Shown here piece after piece: positions 13,548 through 27,999 of a DNA stretch of 64,000 nt. Position numbers and translations under genes: made by a program. How positions within the stretch are numbered: the stretch's first letter is position 1; each line of letters starts with the position of its first letter. The notes under the pieces are model-generated. The model was not told the origin of the DNA, made no database searches, and saw nothing but the letters and a program-made list of their open reading frames with translations. This DNA is from Bathymodiolus brooksi (taxonomy: Eukaryota; Mollusca; Bivalvia; Mytilida; Modiolidae): contig OY804589.1 of assembly GCA_963680875.1 (NCBI GenBank), positions 30,978,962 to 31,042,961 of the forward strand. Direction: 5' to 3'.

Positions 13548-13563
13548 GGGGTCTGGGTCTCTG
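13548..13563 (+). repeat. Example of the domain I GGGTCT 6-bp duplication
   Basis: Subunit C reads GGGGTCTGGGTCTCTG here, where most monomers read GGGGTCTCTG: a 6-bp tandem duplication. Other copies are near 16, 3,397, 3,961, 5,091, 5,657, 6,226, 7,356, 7,922 and 9,051. A modified relative (GGGATCGGGGTCTCTG) is near 14,687. I find none to the right of 15 kb, so the variant spread only within domain I. Confidence 0.85.
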
Positions 13564-15689
13564 CTTAATATAAATGTTTAGTTTTTATTTCTGGAGCCCT
13601 TCGTTAGCCAGAAAAATGCGAAAAACCAATATGCGTTTTTACACGAAATATCCGTCACGGTCCTGGCATCCCATTTTAGTTCCGTAATAGGCAACTTCCG
13701 GTCCTCAGGGATGCTTGATCTACATGTATGATACTTCAAAACGTTTGTCAATTCCTCTGCTTGATAACTATTCCCCGTAGATCATTCCATAGGACCTGTG
13801 GACCAAGTAAGAGGTAAAAAACCATGGTCGGGTAGGTCAAAATTGCCGGCTGTACAACCATTATGGCTCAATTGTCGTCCACTTCCGGTCTCCAGGATAG
13901 CTTGACATACATGTATTATACCTCAAAATGTTTGTACATGTCTCTGCTTTATAAATATATACAGTAAGACTGTCTATACGCCACTTGATTGGAGTAAATA
14001 ATGTAAAACCAATGTCCGGCGGTAGGTTAAAATAAAACGGTTTACCTATGTTTTCACCTCCTTCCGGTCCCCATGGCGGCCCGAATAACCAAATACCTTA
14101 ACAAATATGTGCGCAGGGGTCTCTGCTTAATATATATGTTTAGTTTTTATTTCTGGAGCCCTCCGTTAGCCAGAAAAATGCGAAAAACCAATATGCGTTA
14201 TTACCCGAAATATCCGTCACGGTCCTGGCATCCCATTTTAACTCTGTAATATGCAACTTCCGGTCCTCAGGGAGGCTTGATCTGCATGTATGATACCTCA
14301 AAACGTTTGTCAATGCCTCTGCTTGATAACTATTCCCCGTAGATCATTCCATAGGACATGTGGACCAAGTAAGAGGTAAAAAACCATGGTCGGGTATGTT
14401 AAAATTGCCGGCTGTACAACCATTATGGCTCAATTTTCGTCCACTTCCGGTCTCCAGGATAGCTTGACATACATGTATTATACCTCAAAATGTTTGTACA
14501 TGTCTCTGCTTTATAAATATATACAGTAAGACTGTCTATACGCCCCTTGATTGGAGTAAATAATGTAAAACCAATGTCCGGCGGTAGGTTAAAATAAAAC
14601 GGTTTACCTATGTTTTCACCCCTGCCGGTCCCCATGGCGGCCCGAATAACCAAATACATTAACAAATATGTGCGCAGGGATCGGGGTCTCTGCTTAATAT
14701 AAATGTTTAGTTTTTATTTCTGGAGCCCTTCGTTAGCCAGAAAAATGCGAAAAACCAATATGCGTTATTACCCGGAATATCCGTCACGGTCCTGGCATCC
14801 CATTTTAGTTCCGTAATAGGCAACTTCCGGTCCTCAGGGATGCTTGATCTACATGTATGATACTTCAAAACGTTTGTCAATGCCTCTGCTTGATAACTAT
14901 TCCCCGTAGATCATTCCATAGGACCTGTGGACCAAGTAAGAGGTAAAAAAGCATGGTCGGGTAGGTCAAAATTGCCGGCTGTACAACCATTATGGCTCAA
15001 TTGTCGTCCACTTCCGGTCTCCAGGATAGCTTGACATACATGTATTATACCTCAAAATGTTTGTACATGTCTCTGCTTTATAAATATATACTGTAAGACT
15101 GTCTATACGCCACTTGATTGGAGTAAATAATGTAAAACCAATGTCCGGCGGTAGGTTAAAATAAAACGGTTTACCTATGTTTTCACCTCCTTCCGGTCCC
15201 CATGGCGGCCCGAATAACCAAATACCTTAACAAATATGTGCGCAGGGGTCTCTGCTTAATATATATGTTTAGTTTTTATTTCTGGAGCCCTCCGTTAGCC
15301 AGAAAAATGCGAAAAACCAATATGCGTTATTAACCGAAATATCCGTCACGGTCCTGGCATCCCATTTTAACTCTGTAATAGGCAACTTCCGGTCCTCAGG
15401 GAGGCTTGATCTGCATGTATGATACCTCAAAACGTTTGTCAATGCCTCTGCTTGATAACTATTCCCCGTAGATCATTCCATAGGACATGTGGATCAAGTA
15501 AGAGGTAAAAAACCATGGTCGGGTAGGTTAAAATTGCCGGCTGTACAACCATTATGGCTCAATTTTCGTCCACTTCCGGTCTCCAGGATAGCTTGACATA
15601 CATGTATTATACCTCAAAATGTTTGTACATGTCTCTGCTTTATAAATATATACAGTAAGACTGTCTATACGCCCCTTGATTGGAGTAAA

Positions 15690-18600
15690 TAATGTAAAAC
15701 CAATGTCCGGCGGTAGGTAAAAAGAAAACGGTTTACCTATGTTTTCACCCCTGCCGGTCCCCATGGCGGCCCGAATAACCAAATACCTTAACAAATTTGT
15801 GCGCAGTGGTCTCTGCTTAATATATATGTTTAGTTTTTATTTCTGGAGCCCTTCGTTAGCCAGAAAAATGCGAAAAACCAATATGCGTTATTACCAGGAA
15901 TATCCGTCACGGTCCTGGCATCCCATTTTAGTTCCGTAATAAGCAACTTCCGGTCCTCAGGGAGGCTTGATCTACATGTATGATACTTCAAAACGTTTGT
16001 CAATGCCTCTGCTTGATAACTATTCCCCGTAGATCATTCCATAGGACCTGTGGACCAAGTAAGAGGTAAAAAACCATGGTCGGGTAGGTCACAATTGCCG
16101 GCTGTACAACCATTATGGCTCAATTGTCGTCCACTTCCGGTCTCCAGGATAGCTTGACATACATGTATTATACCTCAAAATGTTTGTACATGTCTCTGCT
16201 TTATAAATATATACAGTACGACTGTCTATACGCCCTTGATTGGAGTAAATAATGTAAAACCAATGTCCGGCGGTAGGTTAAAATAAAACGGTTTACCTAT
16301 GTTTTCACCCCCTTCCGGTCCCCATGGCGGCCCGAATAACCAAATACATTAACAAATATGTGCGCAGGGGTCTCTGCTTAATATATGTGTTTAGTTTTAT
16401 TTCTGGAGCCCTTCGTTAGCCAGAAAAATGCGAAAAACCAATATGCGTTATTACCCGGAATATCCGTCACAGTCCTGGCATCCCATTTTAGTTCCGTAAT
16501 AGGCAACTTCCGGTCCTCAGGGAGGATTGATCTGCATGTATGATACCTCAAAACGTTTGTCAATGCCTCTGCTTGATAACTATTCCCCGTAGATCATTCC
16601 ATAGGACCTGTGGACCAAGTAAGATGTAAAAAACCATGGTCGGGTAGGTCAAAATTGCCGCTGTACAACCAATATGGCTCAATTGTCGTCCACTTCCGGT
16701 CTCCAGGATAGCTTGACATACATGTATTATACCTCAAAATGTTTGTACATGTCTTTGCTTTATAAATATATACAGTAAGACTGTCTATACGCCCCTTGAT
16801 TGGAGTAAATAATGTAAAACCAATGTCCGGCGGTAGGTTAAAATAAAACGGTTTACCTATGTTTTCACCCCCTTCCGGTCCCCATGGCGGCCCGAATAAC
16901 CAAATACATTAACAAATATGTGTGCAGGGCTCTCTGCTTAATATATATGTTTAGTTTTTATTTCTGGAGCCCTTCGTTAGCCAGAAAAATGCGAAAAACC
17001 AATATGCGTTATTACCCGGAATATTCGTCACGGTCCTGGCATCCCATTTTAGTTCCGTAATAGGCAACTTCCGGTCCTCAGGGAGGCTTGATCTACATGT
17101 ATGATACCTCAAAACGTTTGTCAATGCCTCTGCTTGATAACTATTCCCCGTAGATCATTCCATAGGACCTGTGGACCAAGTAAGAGGTAAAAAACCATGG
17201 TCGGGTAGGTCAAAATTGCCGCTGTACAACCATTATGGCTCAATTGTCGTCCACTTCCGGTCTCCAGGATAGCTTGACATACATGTATTATACCTCAAAA
17301 TGTTTGTACATGTCTCTGCTTTATAAATATATACAGTACGACTGTCTATACGCCCCTTGATTGGAGTAAATAATGTAAAACCAATGTCCGGCGGTAGGTT
17401 AAAATAAAACGGTTTGCCAATGTTTTCACCCCTGCCGGTCCCCATGGCTGCTCGAATAACCAAATACCTTAACAAATATGTGCGCAGTGGTCTCTGCTTA
17501 ATATATATGTTTAGTTTTTATTTCTGGAGCCCTTCGTTAGCCAGAAAAATGCGAAAAACCAATATGCGTTATTATCCGGAATATCCGTCACGGTCCTGGC
17601 ATCCCATTTTAGTTCCGTAATAGGCAACTTCCGGTCCTCAGGGATGCTTGATCTACATGTATGATACTTCAAAACGTTTGTCAATGCCTCTGCTTGATAA
17701 CTATTCCCCGTAGATCATTCCATAGGACCTGTGGACCAAGTAAGAGGTAAAAAACCATGGTCGGGTAGGTCAAAATTGCCGGCTGTACATCCATTATGGC
17801 TCAATTGTCGTCCACTTCCGGTCTCCAGGATAGCTTGACATACATGTATTATACCTCAAAATGTTTGTACATGTCTCTGCTTTATAAATATATACAGTAC
17901 GACTGTCTATACGCCCCTTGATTGGAGTAAATAATGTAAAACCAATGTCCGGCGGTAGGTTAAAATAAAACGGTTTGCCAATGTTTTCACCCCTGCCGGT
18001 CCCCATGGCTGCTCGAATAACCAAATACCTTAACAAATATGTGCGCAGTGGTCTCTGCTTAATATATATGTTTAGTTTTTATTTCTGGAGCCCTTCGTTA
18101 GCCAGAAAAATGCGAAAAACCAATATGCGTTATTACCCGGAATATCCGTCACGGTCCTGGCATCCCATTTTAGTTCCGTAATAAGCAACTTCCGGTCCTC
18201 AGGGAGGCTGATCTACATGTATGATACTTCAAAACGTTTGTCAATGCCTCTGCTTGATAACTATTCCCCGTAGATCATTCCATAGGACCTGTGGACCAAG
18301 TAAGAGGTAAAAAACCATGGTCGGGTAGGTCACAATTGCCGGCTGTACAACCATTATGGCTCAATTGTCGTCCACTTCCGGTCTCCAGGATAGCTTGACA
18401 TACATGTATTATACCTCAAAATGTTTGTACATGTCTCTGCTTTATAAATATATACAGTACGACTGTCTATACGCCCCTTGATTGGAGTAAATAATGTAAA
18501 ACCAATGTCCGGCGGTAGGTTAAAATAAAACGGTTTGCCAATGTTTTCACCCCTGCCGGTCCCCATGGCTGCTCTAATAACCAAATACCTTAACAAATAT

Positions 18601-21600
18601 GTGCGCAGTGGTCTCTGCTTAATATATATGTTTAGTTTTTATTTCTGGAGCCCTTCGTTAGCCAGAAAAATGCGAAAAACCAATATGCGTTATTACCCGG
18701 AATATCCGTCACGGTCCTGGCATCCCATTTTAGTTCCGTAATAAGCAACTTCCGGTCCTCAGGGAGGCTGATCTACATGTATGATACTTCAAAACGTTTG
18801 TCAATGCCTCTGCTTGATAACTATTCCCCGTAGATCTTTACATAGGACCTGTGGACCAAGTAAGAGGTAAAAAACCATGGTCGGGTAGGTTAAAATTGCC
18901 GGCTGTACAACCATTATGGCTCAATTTTCGTCCACTTCCGGTCTCCAGGATAGCTTGACATACATGTATTATACCTCAAAATGTTTGTACATGTCTCTGC
19001 TTTATAAATATATACAGTAAGACTGTCTATACGCCCCTTGATTGGAGTAAATAATGTAAAACCAATGTCCGGCGGTAGGTTAAAATAAAACGGTTTACCT
19101 ATGTTTTCACCCCTGCCGGTCCCCATGGCGGCCCGAATAACCAAATACCTTAACAAATATGTGCGCAGAGGTCTCTGCTTAATATATATGTTTAGTTTTT
19201 ATTTCTGGAGCTCTTCGTTAGCCAGAAAAATGCGAAAAACCAATATGCGTTATTACCCGGAATATCCGTCACGGTCCTGGCATCCCATTTTAGTTCCGTA
19301 ATAGGCAACTTCCGGTCCTCAGGGAGGCTGATCTACATGTATGATACTTCAAAACGTTTGTCAATGCCTCTGCTTGATAACTATTCCCCGTAGATCATTC
19401 CATAGGACCTGTGGACCAAGTAAGAGGTAAAAAACCATGGTCGGGTAGGTCAAAATTGCCGGCTGTACAACCATTATGGCTCAATTGTCGTCCACTTCCG
19501 GTCTCCAGGATAGCTTGACATACATGTATTATACCTCAAAATGTTTGTACATGTCTCTGCTTTATAAATATATACAGTGCGACTGTCTATACGCCCCTTG
19601 ATTGGAGTAAATAATGTAAAACCAATGTCCGGCGGTAGGTAAAAAGAAAACGGTTTACCTATGTTTTCACCCCTGCCGGTCCCCATGGCGGCCCGAATAA
19701 CCAAATACCTTAACAAATTTGTGCGCAGTGGTCTCTGCTTAATATATATGTTTAGTTTTTATTTCTGGAGCCCTTCGTTAGCCAGAAAAATGCGAAAAAC
19801 CAATATGCGTTATTACCAGGAATATCCGTCACGGTCCTGGCATCCCATTTTAGTTCCGTAATAAGCAACTTCCGGTCCTCAGGGAGGCTTGATCTACATG
19901 TATGATACTTCAAAACGTTTGTCAATGCCTCTGCTTGATAACTATTCCCCGTAGATCATTCCATAGGACCTGTGGACCAAGTAAGAGGTAAAAAACCATG
20001 GTCGGGTAGGTCACAATTGCCGGCTGTACAACCATTATGGCTCAATTTTCGTCCACTTCCGGTCTCCAGGATAGCTTGACATACATGTATTATACCTCAA
20101 AATGTTTGTACATGTCTCTGCTTTATAAATATATACAGTACGACTGTCTATACGCCCTTGATTGGAGTAAATAATGTAAAACCAATGTCCGGCGGTAGGT
20201 TAAAATAAAACGGTTTACCTATGTTTTCACCCCCTTCCGGTCCCCATGGCGGCCCGAATAACCAAATACATTAACAAATATGTGCGCAGGGGTCTCTGCT
20301 TAATATATGTGTTTAGTTTTATTTCTGGAGCCCTTCGTTAGCCAGAAAAATGCGAAAAACCAATATGCGTTATTACCCGGAATATCCGTCACAGTCCTGG
20401 CATCCCATTTTAGTTCCGTAATAGGCAACTTCCGGTCCTCAGGGAGGATTGATCTACATGTATGATACCTCAAAACGTTTGTCAATGCCTCTGCTTGATA
20501 ACTATTCCCCGTAGATCATTCCATAGGACCTGTGGACCAAGTAAGATGTAAAAAACCATGGTCGGGTAGGTCAAAATTGCCGCTGTACAACCATTATGGC
20601 TCAATTGTCGTCCACTTCCGGTCTCCAGGATAGCTTGACATACATGTATTATACCTCAAAATGTTTGTACATGTCTTTGCTTTATAAATATATACAGTAC
20701 GACTGTCTATACGCCCCTTGATTGGAGTAAATAATGTAAAACCAATGTCCGGCGGTAGGTTAAAATAAAACGGTTTACCTATGTTTTCACCCCCTTCCGG
20801 TCCCCATGGCGGCCCGAATAACCAAATACATTAACAAATATGTGCGCAGGGCTCTCTGCTTAATATATATGTTTAGTTTTTATTTCTGGAGCCCTTCGTT
20901 AGCCAGAAAAATGCGAAAAACCAATATGCGTTATTACCCGGAATATTCGTCACGGTCCTGGCATCCCATTTTAGTTCCGTAATAGGCAACTTCCGGTCCT
21001 CAGGGAGGCTTGATCTACATGTATGATACCTCAAAACGTTTGTCAATGCCTCTGCTTGATAACTATTCCCCGTAGATCATTCCATAGGACCTGTGGACCA
21101 AGTAAGAGGTAAAAAACCATGGTCGGGTAGGTCAAAATTGCCGCTGTACAACCATTATGGCTCAATTGTCGTCCACTTCCGGTCTCCAGGATAGCTTGAC
21201 ATACATGTATTATACCTCAAAATGTTTGTACATGTCTCTGCTTTATAAATATATACAGTACGACTGTCTATACGCCCCTTGATTGGAGTAAATAATGTAA
21301 AACCAATGTCCGGCGGTAGGTTAAAATAAAACGGTTTGCCAATGTTTTCACCCCTGCCGGTCCCCATGGCTGCTCGAATAACCAAATACCTTAACAAATA
21401 TGTGCGCAGTGGTCTCTGCTTAATATATATGTTTAGTTTTTATTTCTGGAGCCCTTCGTTAGCCAGAAAAATGCGAAAAACCAATATGCGTTATTATCCG
21501 GAATATCCGTCACGGTCCTGGCATCCCATTTTAGTTCCGTAATAGGCAACTTCCGGTCCTCAGGGATGCTTGATCTACATGTATGATACTTCAAAACGTT

Positions 21601-21890
21601 TGTCAATGCCTCTGCTTGATAACTATTCCCCGTAGATCATTCCATAGGACCTGTGGACCAAGTAAGAGGTAAAAAACCATGGTCGGGTAGGTCAAAATTG
21701 CCGGCTGTACAACCATTATGGCTCAATTGTCGTCCACTTCCGGTCTCCAGGATAGCTTGACATACATGTATTATACCTCAAAATGTTTGTACATGTCTCT
21801 GCTTTATAAATATATACAGTACGACTGTCTATACGCCCCTTGATTGGAGTAAATAATGTAAAACCAATGTCCGGCGGTAGGTTAAAATAA
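15690..21890 (+). repeat. Displaced duplication, 7 monomers apart (3,922 bp)
   Basis: About 15.7-18.0 kb is repeated at about 19.6-21.9 kb with a constant offset of 3,922 bp. Shared private variants include GGTAGGTAAAAAGAAAACGG, TTACCAGGAATATCC, the shortened TATGTGTTTAGTTTTATTTC (16,384 and 20,306), CGTCACAGTCCTGG, and ATGTCTTTGC (16,749 and 20,671). A few single-base differences exist, such as CCAATATGG against CCATTATGG. The match ends where GGCTGCTCGAAT in the left copy faces GGCTGCTCTAAT in the right copy, near 21,930. Confidence 0.8.
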
Positions 21891-24800
21891 AACGGTTTGC
21901 CAATGTTTTCACCCCTGCCGGTCCCCATGGCTGCTCTAATAACCAAATACCTTAACAAATATGTGCGCAGTGGTCTCTGCTTAATATATATGTTTAGTTT
22001 TTATTTCTGGAGCCCTTCGTTAGCCAGAAAAATGCGAAAAACCAATATGCGTTATTACCCGGAATATCCGTCACGGTCCTGGCATCCCATTTTAGTTCCG
22101 TAATAAGCAACTTCCGGTCCTCAGGGAGGCTGATCTACATGTATGATACTTCAAAACGTTTGTCAATGCCTCTGCTTGATAACTATTCCCCGTAGATCAT
22201 TACATAGGACCTGTGGACCAAGTAAGAGGTAAAAAACCATGGTCGGGTAGGTCAAAATTGCCGCTGTACAACAATTATGGCTCAATTGTCGTCCACTTCC
22301 GGTCTCCAGGATAGCTTGACATACATGTATTATACCTCAAAATGTTTGTACATGTCTTTGCTTTATAAATATATACAGTACGACTGTCTATACGCCCCTT
22401 GATTGGAGTAAATAATGTAAAACCAATGTCCGGCGGTAGGTTAAAATAAAACGGTTTACCTATGTTTTCACCCCCTTCCGGTCCCCATGGCGGCCCGAAT
22501 AACCAAATACATTAACAAATATGTGCGCAGGGCTCTCTGCTTAATATATATGTTTAGTTTTTATTTCTGGAGCCCTTCGTTAGCCAGAAAAATGCGAAAA
22601 ACCAATATGCGTTATTACCCGGAATATTCGTCACGGTCCTGGCATCCCATTTTAGTTCCGTAATAGGCAACTTCCGGTCCTCAGGGAGGCTTGATCTACA
22701 TGTATGATACCTCAAAACGTTTGTCAATGCCTCTGCTTGATAACTATTCCCCGTAGATCATTCCATAGGACCTGTGGACCAAGTAAGAGGTAAAAAACCA
22801 TGGTCGGGTAGGTCAAAATTGCCGCTGTACAACCATTATGGCTCAATTGTCGTCCACTTCCGGTCTCCAGGATAGCTTGACATACATGTATTATACCTCA
22901 AAATGTTTGTACATGTCTCTGCTTTATAAATATATACAGTACGACTGTCTATACGCCCCTTGATTGGAGTAAATAATGTAAAACCAATGTCCGGCGGTAG
23001 GTTAAAATAAAACGGTTTGCCAATGTTTTCACCCCTGCCGGTCCCCATGGCTGCTCGAATAACCAAATACCTTAACAAATATGTGCGCAGTGGTCTCTGC
23101 TTAATATATATGTTTAGTTTTTATTTCTGGAGCCCTTCGTTAGCCAGAAAAATGCGAAAAACCAATATGCGTTATTATCCGGAATATCCGTCACGGTCCT
23201 GGCATCCCATTTTAGTTCCGTAATAGGCAACTTCCGGTCCTCAGGGATGCTTGATCTACATGTATGATACTTCAAAACGTTTGTCAATGCCTCTGCTTGA
23301 TAACTATTCCCCGTAGATCATTCCATAGGACCTGTGGACCAAGTAAGAGGTAAAAAACCATGGTCGGGTAGGTCAAAATTGCCGGCTGTACAACCATTAT
23401 GGCTCAATTGTCGTCCACTTCCGGTCTCCAGGATAGCTTGACATACATGTATTATACCTCAAAATGTTTGTACATGTCTCTGCTTTATAAATATATACAG
23501 TACGACTGTCTATACGCCCCTTGATTGGAGTAAATAATGTAAAACCAATGTCCGGCGGTAGGTTAAAATAAAACGGTTTGCCAATGTTTTCACCCCTGCC
23601 GGTCCCCATGGCTGCTCTAATAACCAAATACCTTAACAAATATGTGCGCAGTGGTCTCTGCTTAATATATATGTTTAGTTTTTATTTCTGGAGCCCTTCG
23701 TTAGCCAGAAAAATGCGAAAAACCAATATGCGTTATTACCCGGAATATCCGTCACGGTCCTGGCATCCCATTTTAGTTCCGTAATAAGCAACTTCCGGTC
23801 CTCAGGGAGGCTGATCTACATGTATGATACTTCAAAACGTTTGTCAATGCCTCTGCTTGATAACTATTCCCCGTAGATCATTACATAGGACCTGTGGACC
23901 AAGTAAGAGGTAAAAAACCATGGTCGGGTAGGTCAAAATTGCCGCTGTACAACCATTATGGCTCAATTGTCGTCCACTTCCGGTCTCCAGGATAGCTTGA
24001 CATACATGTATTATACCTCAAAATGTTTGTACATGTCTTTGCTTTATAAATATATACAGTACGACTGTCTATACGCCCCTTGATTGGAGTAAATAATGTA
24101 AAACCAATGTCCGGCGGTAGGTTAAAATAAAACGGTTTACCTATGTTTTCACCCCCTTCCGGTCCCCATGGCGGCCCGAATAACCAAATACATTAACAAA
24201 TATGTGCGCAGGGCTCTCTGCTTAATATATATGTTTAGTTTTTATTTCTGGAGCCCTTCGTTAGCCAGAAAAATGCGAAAAACCAATATGCGTTATTACC
24301 CGGAATATTCGTCACGGTCCTGGCATCCCATTTTAGTTCCGTAATAGGCAACTTCCGGTCCTCAGGGAGGCTTGATCTACATGTATGATACCTCAAAACG
24401 TTTGTCAATGCCTCTGCTTGATAACTATTCCCCGTAGATCATTCCATAGGACCTGTGGACCAAGTAAGAGGTAAAAAACCATGGTCGGGTAGGTCAAAAT
24501 TGCCGCTGTACAACCATTATGGCTCAATTGTCGTCCACTTCCGGTCTCCAGGATAGCTTGACATACATGTATTATACCTCAAAATGTTTGTACATGTCTC
24601 TGCTTTATAAATATATACAGTACGACTGTCTATACGCCCCTTGATTGGAGTAAATAATGTAAAACCAATGTCCGGCGGTAGGTTAAAATAAAACGGTTTG
24701 CCAATGTTTTCACCCCTGCCGGTCCCCATGGCTGCTCGAATAACCAAATACCTTAACAAATATGTGCGCAGTGGTCTCTGCTTAATATATATGTTTAGTT

Positions 24801-26700
24801 TTTATTTCTGGAGCCCTTCGTTAGCCAGAAAAATGCGAAAAACCAATATGCGTTATTATCCGGAATATCCGTCACGGTCCTGGCATCCCATTTTAGTTCC
24901 GTAATAGGCAACTTCCGGTCCTCAGGGATGCTTGATCTACATGTATGATACTTCAAAACGTTTGTCAATGCCTCTGCTTGATAACTATTCCCCGTAGATC
25001 ATTCCATAGGACCTGTGGACCAAGTAAGAGGTAAAAAACCATGGTCGGGTAGGTCAAAATTGCCGGCTGTACAACCATTATGGCTCAATTGTCGTCCACT
25101 TCCGGTCTCCAGGATAGCTTGACATACATGTATTATACCTCAAAATGTTTGTACATGTCTCTGCTTTATAAATATATACAGTACGACTGTCTATACGCCC
25201 CTTGATTGGAGTAAATAATGTAAAACCAATGTCCGGCGGTAGGTTAAAATAAAACGGTTTGCCAATGTTTTCACCCCTGCCGGTCCCCATGGCTGCTCTA
25301 ATAACCAAATACCTTAACAAATATGTGCGCAGTGGTCTCTGCTTAATATATATGTTTAGTTTTTATTTCTGGAGCCCTTCGTTAGCCAGAAAAATGCGAA
25401 AAACCAATATGCGTTATTACCCGGAATATCCGTCACGGTCCTGGCATCCCATTTTAGTTCCGTAATAAGCAACTTCCGGTCCTCAGGGAGGCTGATCTAC
25501 ATGTATGATACTTCAAAACGTTTGTCAATGCCTCTGCTTGATAACTATTCCCCGTAGATCATTACATAGGACCTGTGGACCAAGTAAGAGGTAAAAAAAC
25601 CATGGTCGGGTAGGTCAAAATTGCCGGCTGTACAACCATTATGGCTCAATTGTCGTCCACTTCCGGTCTCCAGGATAGCTTGACATACATGTATTATACC
25701 TCAAAATGTTTGTACATGTCTCTGCTTTATAAATATATACAGTAAGACTGTCTATACGCCCCTTGATTGGAGTAAATAATGTAAAACCAATGTCCGCCGG
25801 TAGGTTAAAATAAAACGGTTTGCCAATGTTTTCACCCCTGCCGGTCCCCATGGCTGCTTGAATAACCAAATACCTTAACAAATATGTGCGCAGTGGTCTC
25901 TGCTTAATATATATGTTTAGTTTTTATTTCTGGAGCCCTTCGTTAGCCAGAAAAATGCGAAAAACCAATATGCGTTATTACCCGGAATATCCGTCACGGT
26001 CCTGGCATCCCATTTTAGTTCCGTAATAAGCAACTTCCGGTCCTCAGGGAGGCTGATCTACATGTATGATACTTCAAAACGTTTGTCAATGCCTCTGCTT
26101 GATAACTATTCCCCGTAGATCATTCCATAGGACCTGTGGACCAAGTAAGAGGTAAAAAACCATGGTCGGGTAGGTCACGATTGCCGGATGTACAACCATT
26201 ATGGCTCAATTGTCGTCCACTTCCGGTCTCCAGGATAGCTTGACATACATGTATTATACCTCAAAATGTTTGTACATGTCTCTGCTTTATAAATATATAC
26301 AGTAAGACTGTCTATACGCCCCTTGATTGGAGTAAATAATGTAAAACCAATGTCCGGCGGTAGGTTAAAATAAAACGGTTTGCCAATGTTTTCACCCCTG
26401 CCGGTCCCCATGGCTGCTCTAATAACCAAATACCTTAACAAATATGTGCGCAGTGGTCTCTGCTTAATATATATGTTTAGTTTTTATTTCTGGAGCCCTT
26501 CGTTAGCCAGAAAAATGCGAAAAACCAATATGCGTTATTACCCGGAATATCCGTCACGGTCCTGGCATCCCATTTTAGTTCCCTAATAAGCAACTTCCGG
26601 TCCTCAGGGAGGCTGATCTACATGTATGATACTTCAAAACGTTTGTCAATGCCTCTGCTTGATAACTATTCCCCGTAGATCATTACATAGGACCTGTGGA
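15700..26700 (+). repeat. Satellite domain II (3-mer and 7-mer organisation)
   Basis: Marked by TTTGCCAATG (instead of TTTACCTATG) at the B/C boundary and GGCTGCTCGAAT or GGCTGCTCTAAT at the start of C, with starts near 17,414, 17,975, 18,535, 21,336, 21,897, 23,017, 23,578, 24,698, 25,259 and 26,380. ACCCGGAATATCC replaces ACCCGAAATATCC, and the 1-bp deletion GGAGGCTGATC first appears near 18,205. The domain contains a 3,922 bp displaced duplication and a 1,681 bp three-monomer tandem. Confidence 0.75.
20590..25600 (+). repeat. 3-mer higher-order repeat, period 1,681 bp, about 3 units
   Basis: Three consecutive units of three monomers. The marker ATGTCTTTGC occurs at 20,671, 22,352 and 24,033, exactly 1,681 bp apart. 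GATCATTACATAGG occurs near 22,196, 23,877 and 25,558. Each unit has one CCGCTGTACAAC monomer with ATGTCTTTGC, one with GGCTGCTCGAAT and one with GGCTGCTCTAAT. The units are near identical by eye, indicating recent amplification. Confidence 0.85.
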
Positions 26701-27999
26701 CCAAGTAAGAGGTAAAAAACCATGGTCGGGTAGGTCAAAATTGCCGGCTGTACAACCATTATGGCTCAATTGTCGTCCACTTCCGGTCTCCAGGATAGCT
26801 TAACATACATGTATTATACCTCAAAATGTTTGTACATGTCTCTGCTTTATAAATATATACAGTAAGACTGTCTATACGCCCCTTGATTGGAGTAAATAAT
26901 GTAAAACCAATGTCCGCCGGTAGGTTAAAATAAAACGGTTTACCAATGTTTTCACCCCCTTCCGGTCCCCATGGCGGCCCGAATAACCAAATACATTAAC
27001 AAATATGTGCGCAGGGCTCTCTGCTTAATATATATGTTTAGTTTTTATTTCTGGAGCCCTTCGTTAGCCAGAAAAATGCGAAAAACCAATATGCGTTATT
27101 ACCCGGAATATCCGTCACGGTCCTGGCATCCCATTTTAGTTCCGTAATAGGCAACTTCCGGTCCTCAGGGAGGCTTGATCTACATGTATGATACCTCAAA
27201 ACGTTTGTCAATGCATCTGCTTGATAACTATTCCCCGTAGATCATTCCATAGGACCTGTGGACCAAGTAAGAGGTAAAAAACCATGGTCGGGTAGGTCAC
27301 AATTGCCGGCTGTACAACCATTATGGCTCAATTGTCGTCCACTTCCGGTCTCCAGGATAGCTTGACATACATGTATTATACCTCAAAATGTTTGTACATG
27401 TCTCTGCTTTATAAATATATACAGTACGACTGTCTATACGCCCCTTGATTGGAGTAAATAATGTAAAACCAATGTCCGGCGGTAGGTTAAAATAAAACGG
27501 TTTACCAATGTTTTCACCCCCTTCCGGTCCCCATGGCGGCCCGAATAACCAAATACATTAACAAATATGTGCACATGGGTCTCTGCTTAATATATATGTT
27601 TAGTTTTTATTTCTGGAGCCCTTCGTTAGCCAGAAAAATGCGAAAAACCAATATGCGTTATTACCCGGAATATCCGTCACGGTCCTGGCATCCCATTTTA
27701 GTTCCGTAATAAGCAACTTCCGGTCCTCAGGGAGGTTGATCTACATGTATGATACTTCAAAACGTTTGTCAATGCCTCTGCTTGATAACTATTCCCCGTA
27801 GATCATTCCATAGGACCTGTGGACCAAGTAAGAGGTAAAAAACCATGGTCGGGTAGGTCACAATTGCCGGCTGTACAACCATTATGGCTCAATTGTCGTC
27901 CACTTCCGGTCTCCAGGATAGCTTGACATACATGTATTATACCTCAAAATGTTTGTACATGTCTCTGCTTTATAAATATATACAGTAAGACTGTCTATA

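Larger units (their letters stand above)
1..15700 (+). repeat. Satellite domain I (left, most heterogeneous; 2-, 3- and 4-mer periods)
   Basis: About 28 monomers of two main kinds are mixed here. One has TCCGTTAGCC with TTTTAACTCTG and TCAGAGAGG; the other has TTCGTTAGCC with TTTTAGTTCCG and TCAGGGATG or TCAGGAATG. The domain is marked by ACCCGAAATATCC (rather than ACCCGGAATATCC) in most copies, by frequent TTTTCG at the A/B boundary, and by the 6-bp GGGTCT duplication found nowhere else in the window. Higher-order periods change along it: 2-mer near 1-3 kb, 4-mer near 3-7 kb, 3-mer near 6-9 kb, then irregular. The right boundary is a gradual change in variant content near 15.7 kb. Confidence 0.75.

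Noticed and set aside
10752..20485. 61-codon minus-strand frames at 10,752, 16,378 and 20,300, and a 93-codon frame at 57,860
   Set aside because: They result from a one-base deletion (TAGTTTTATTTC) or a single stop loss in individual monomers. No other sign of coding.
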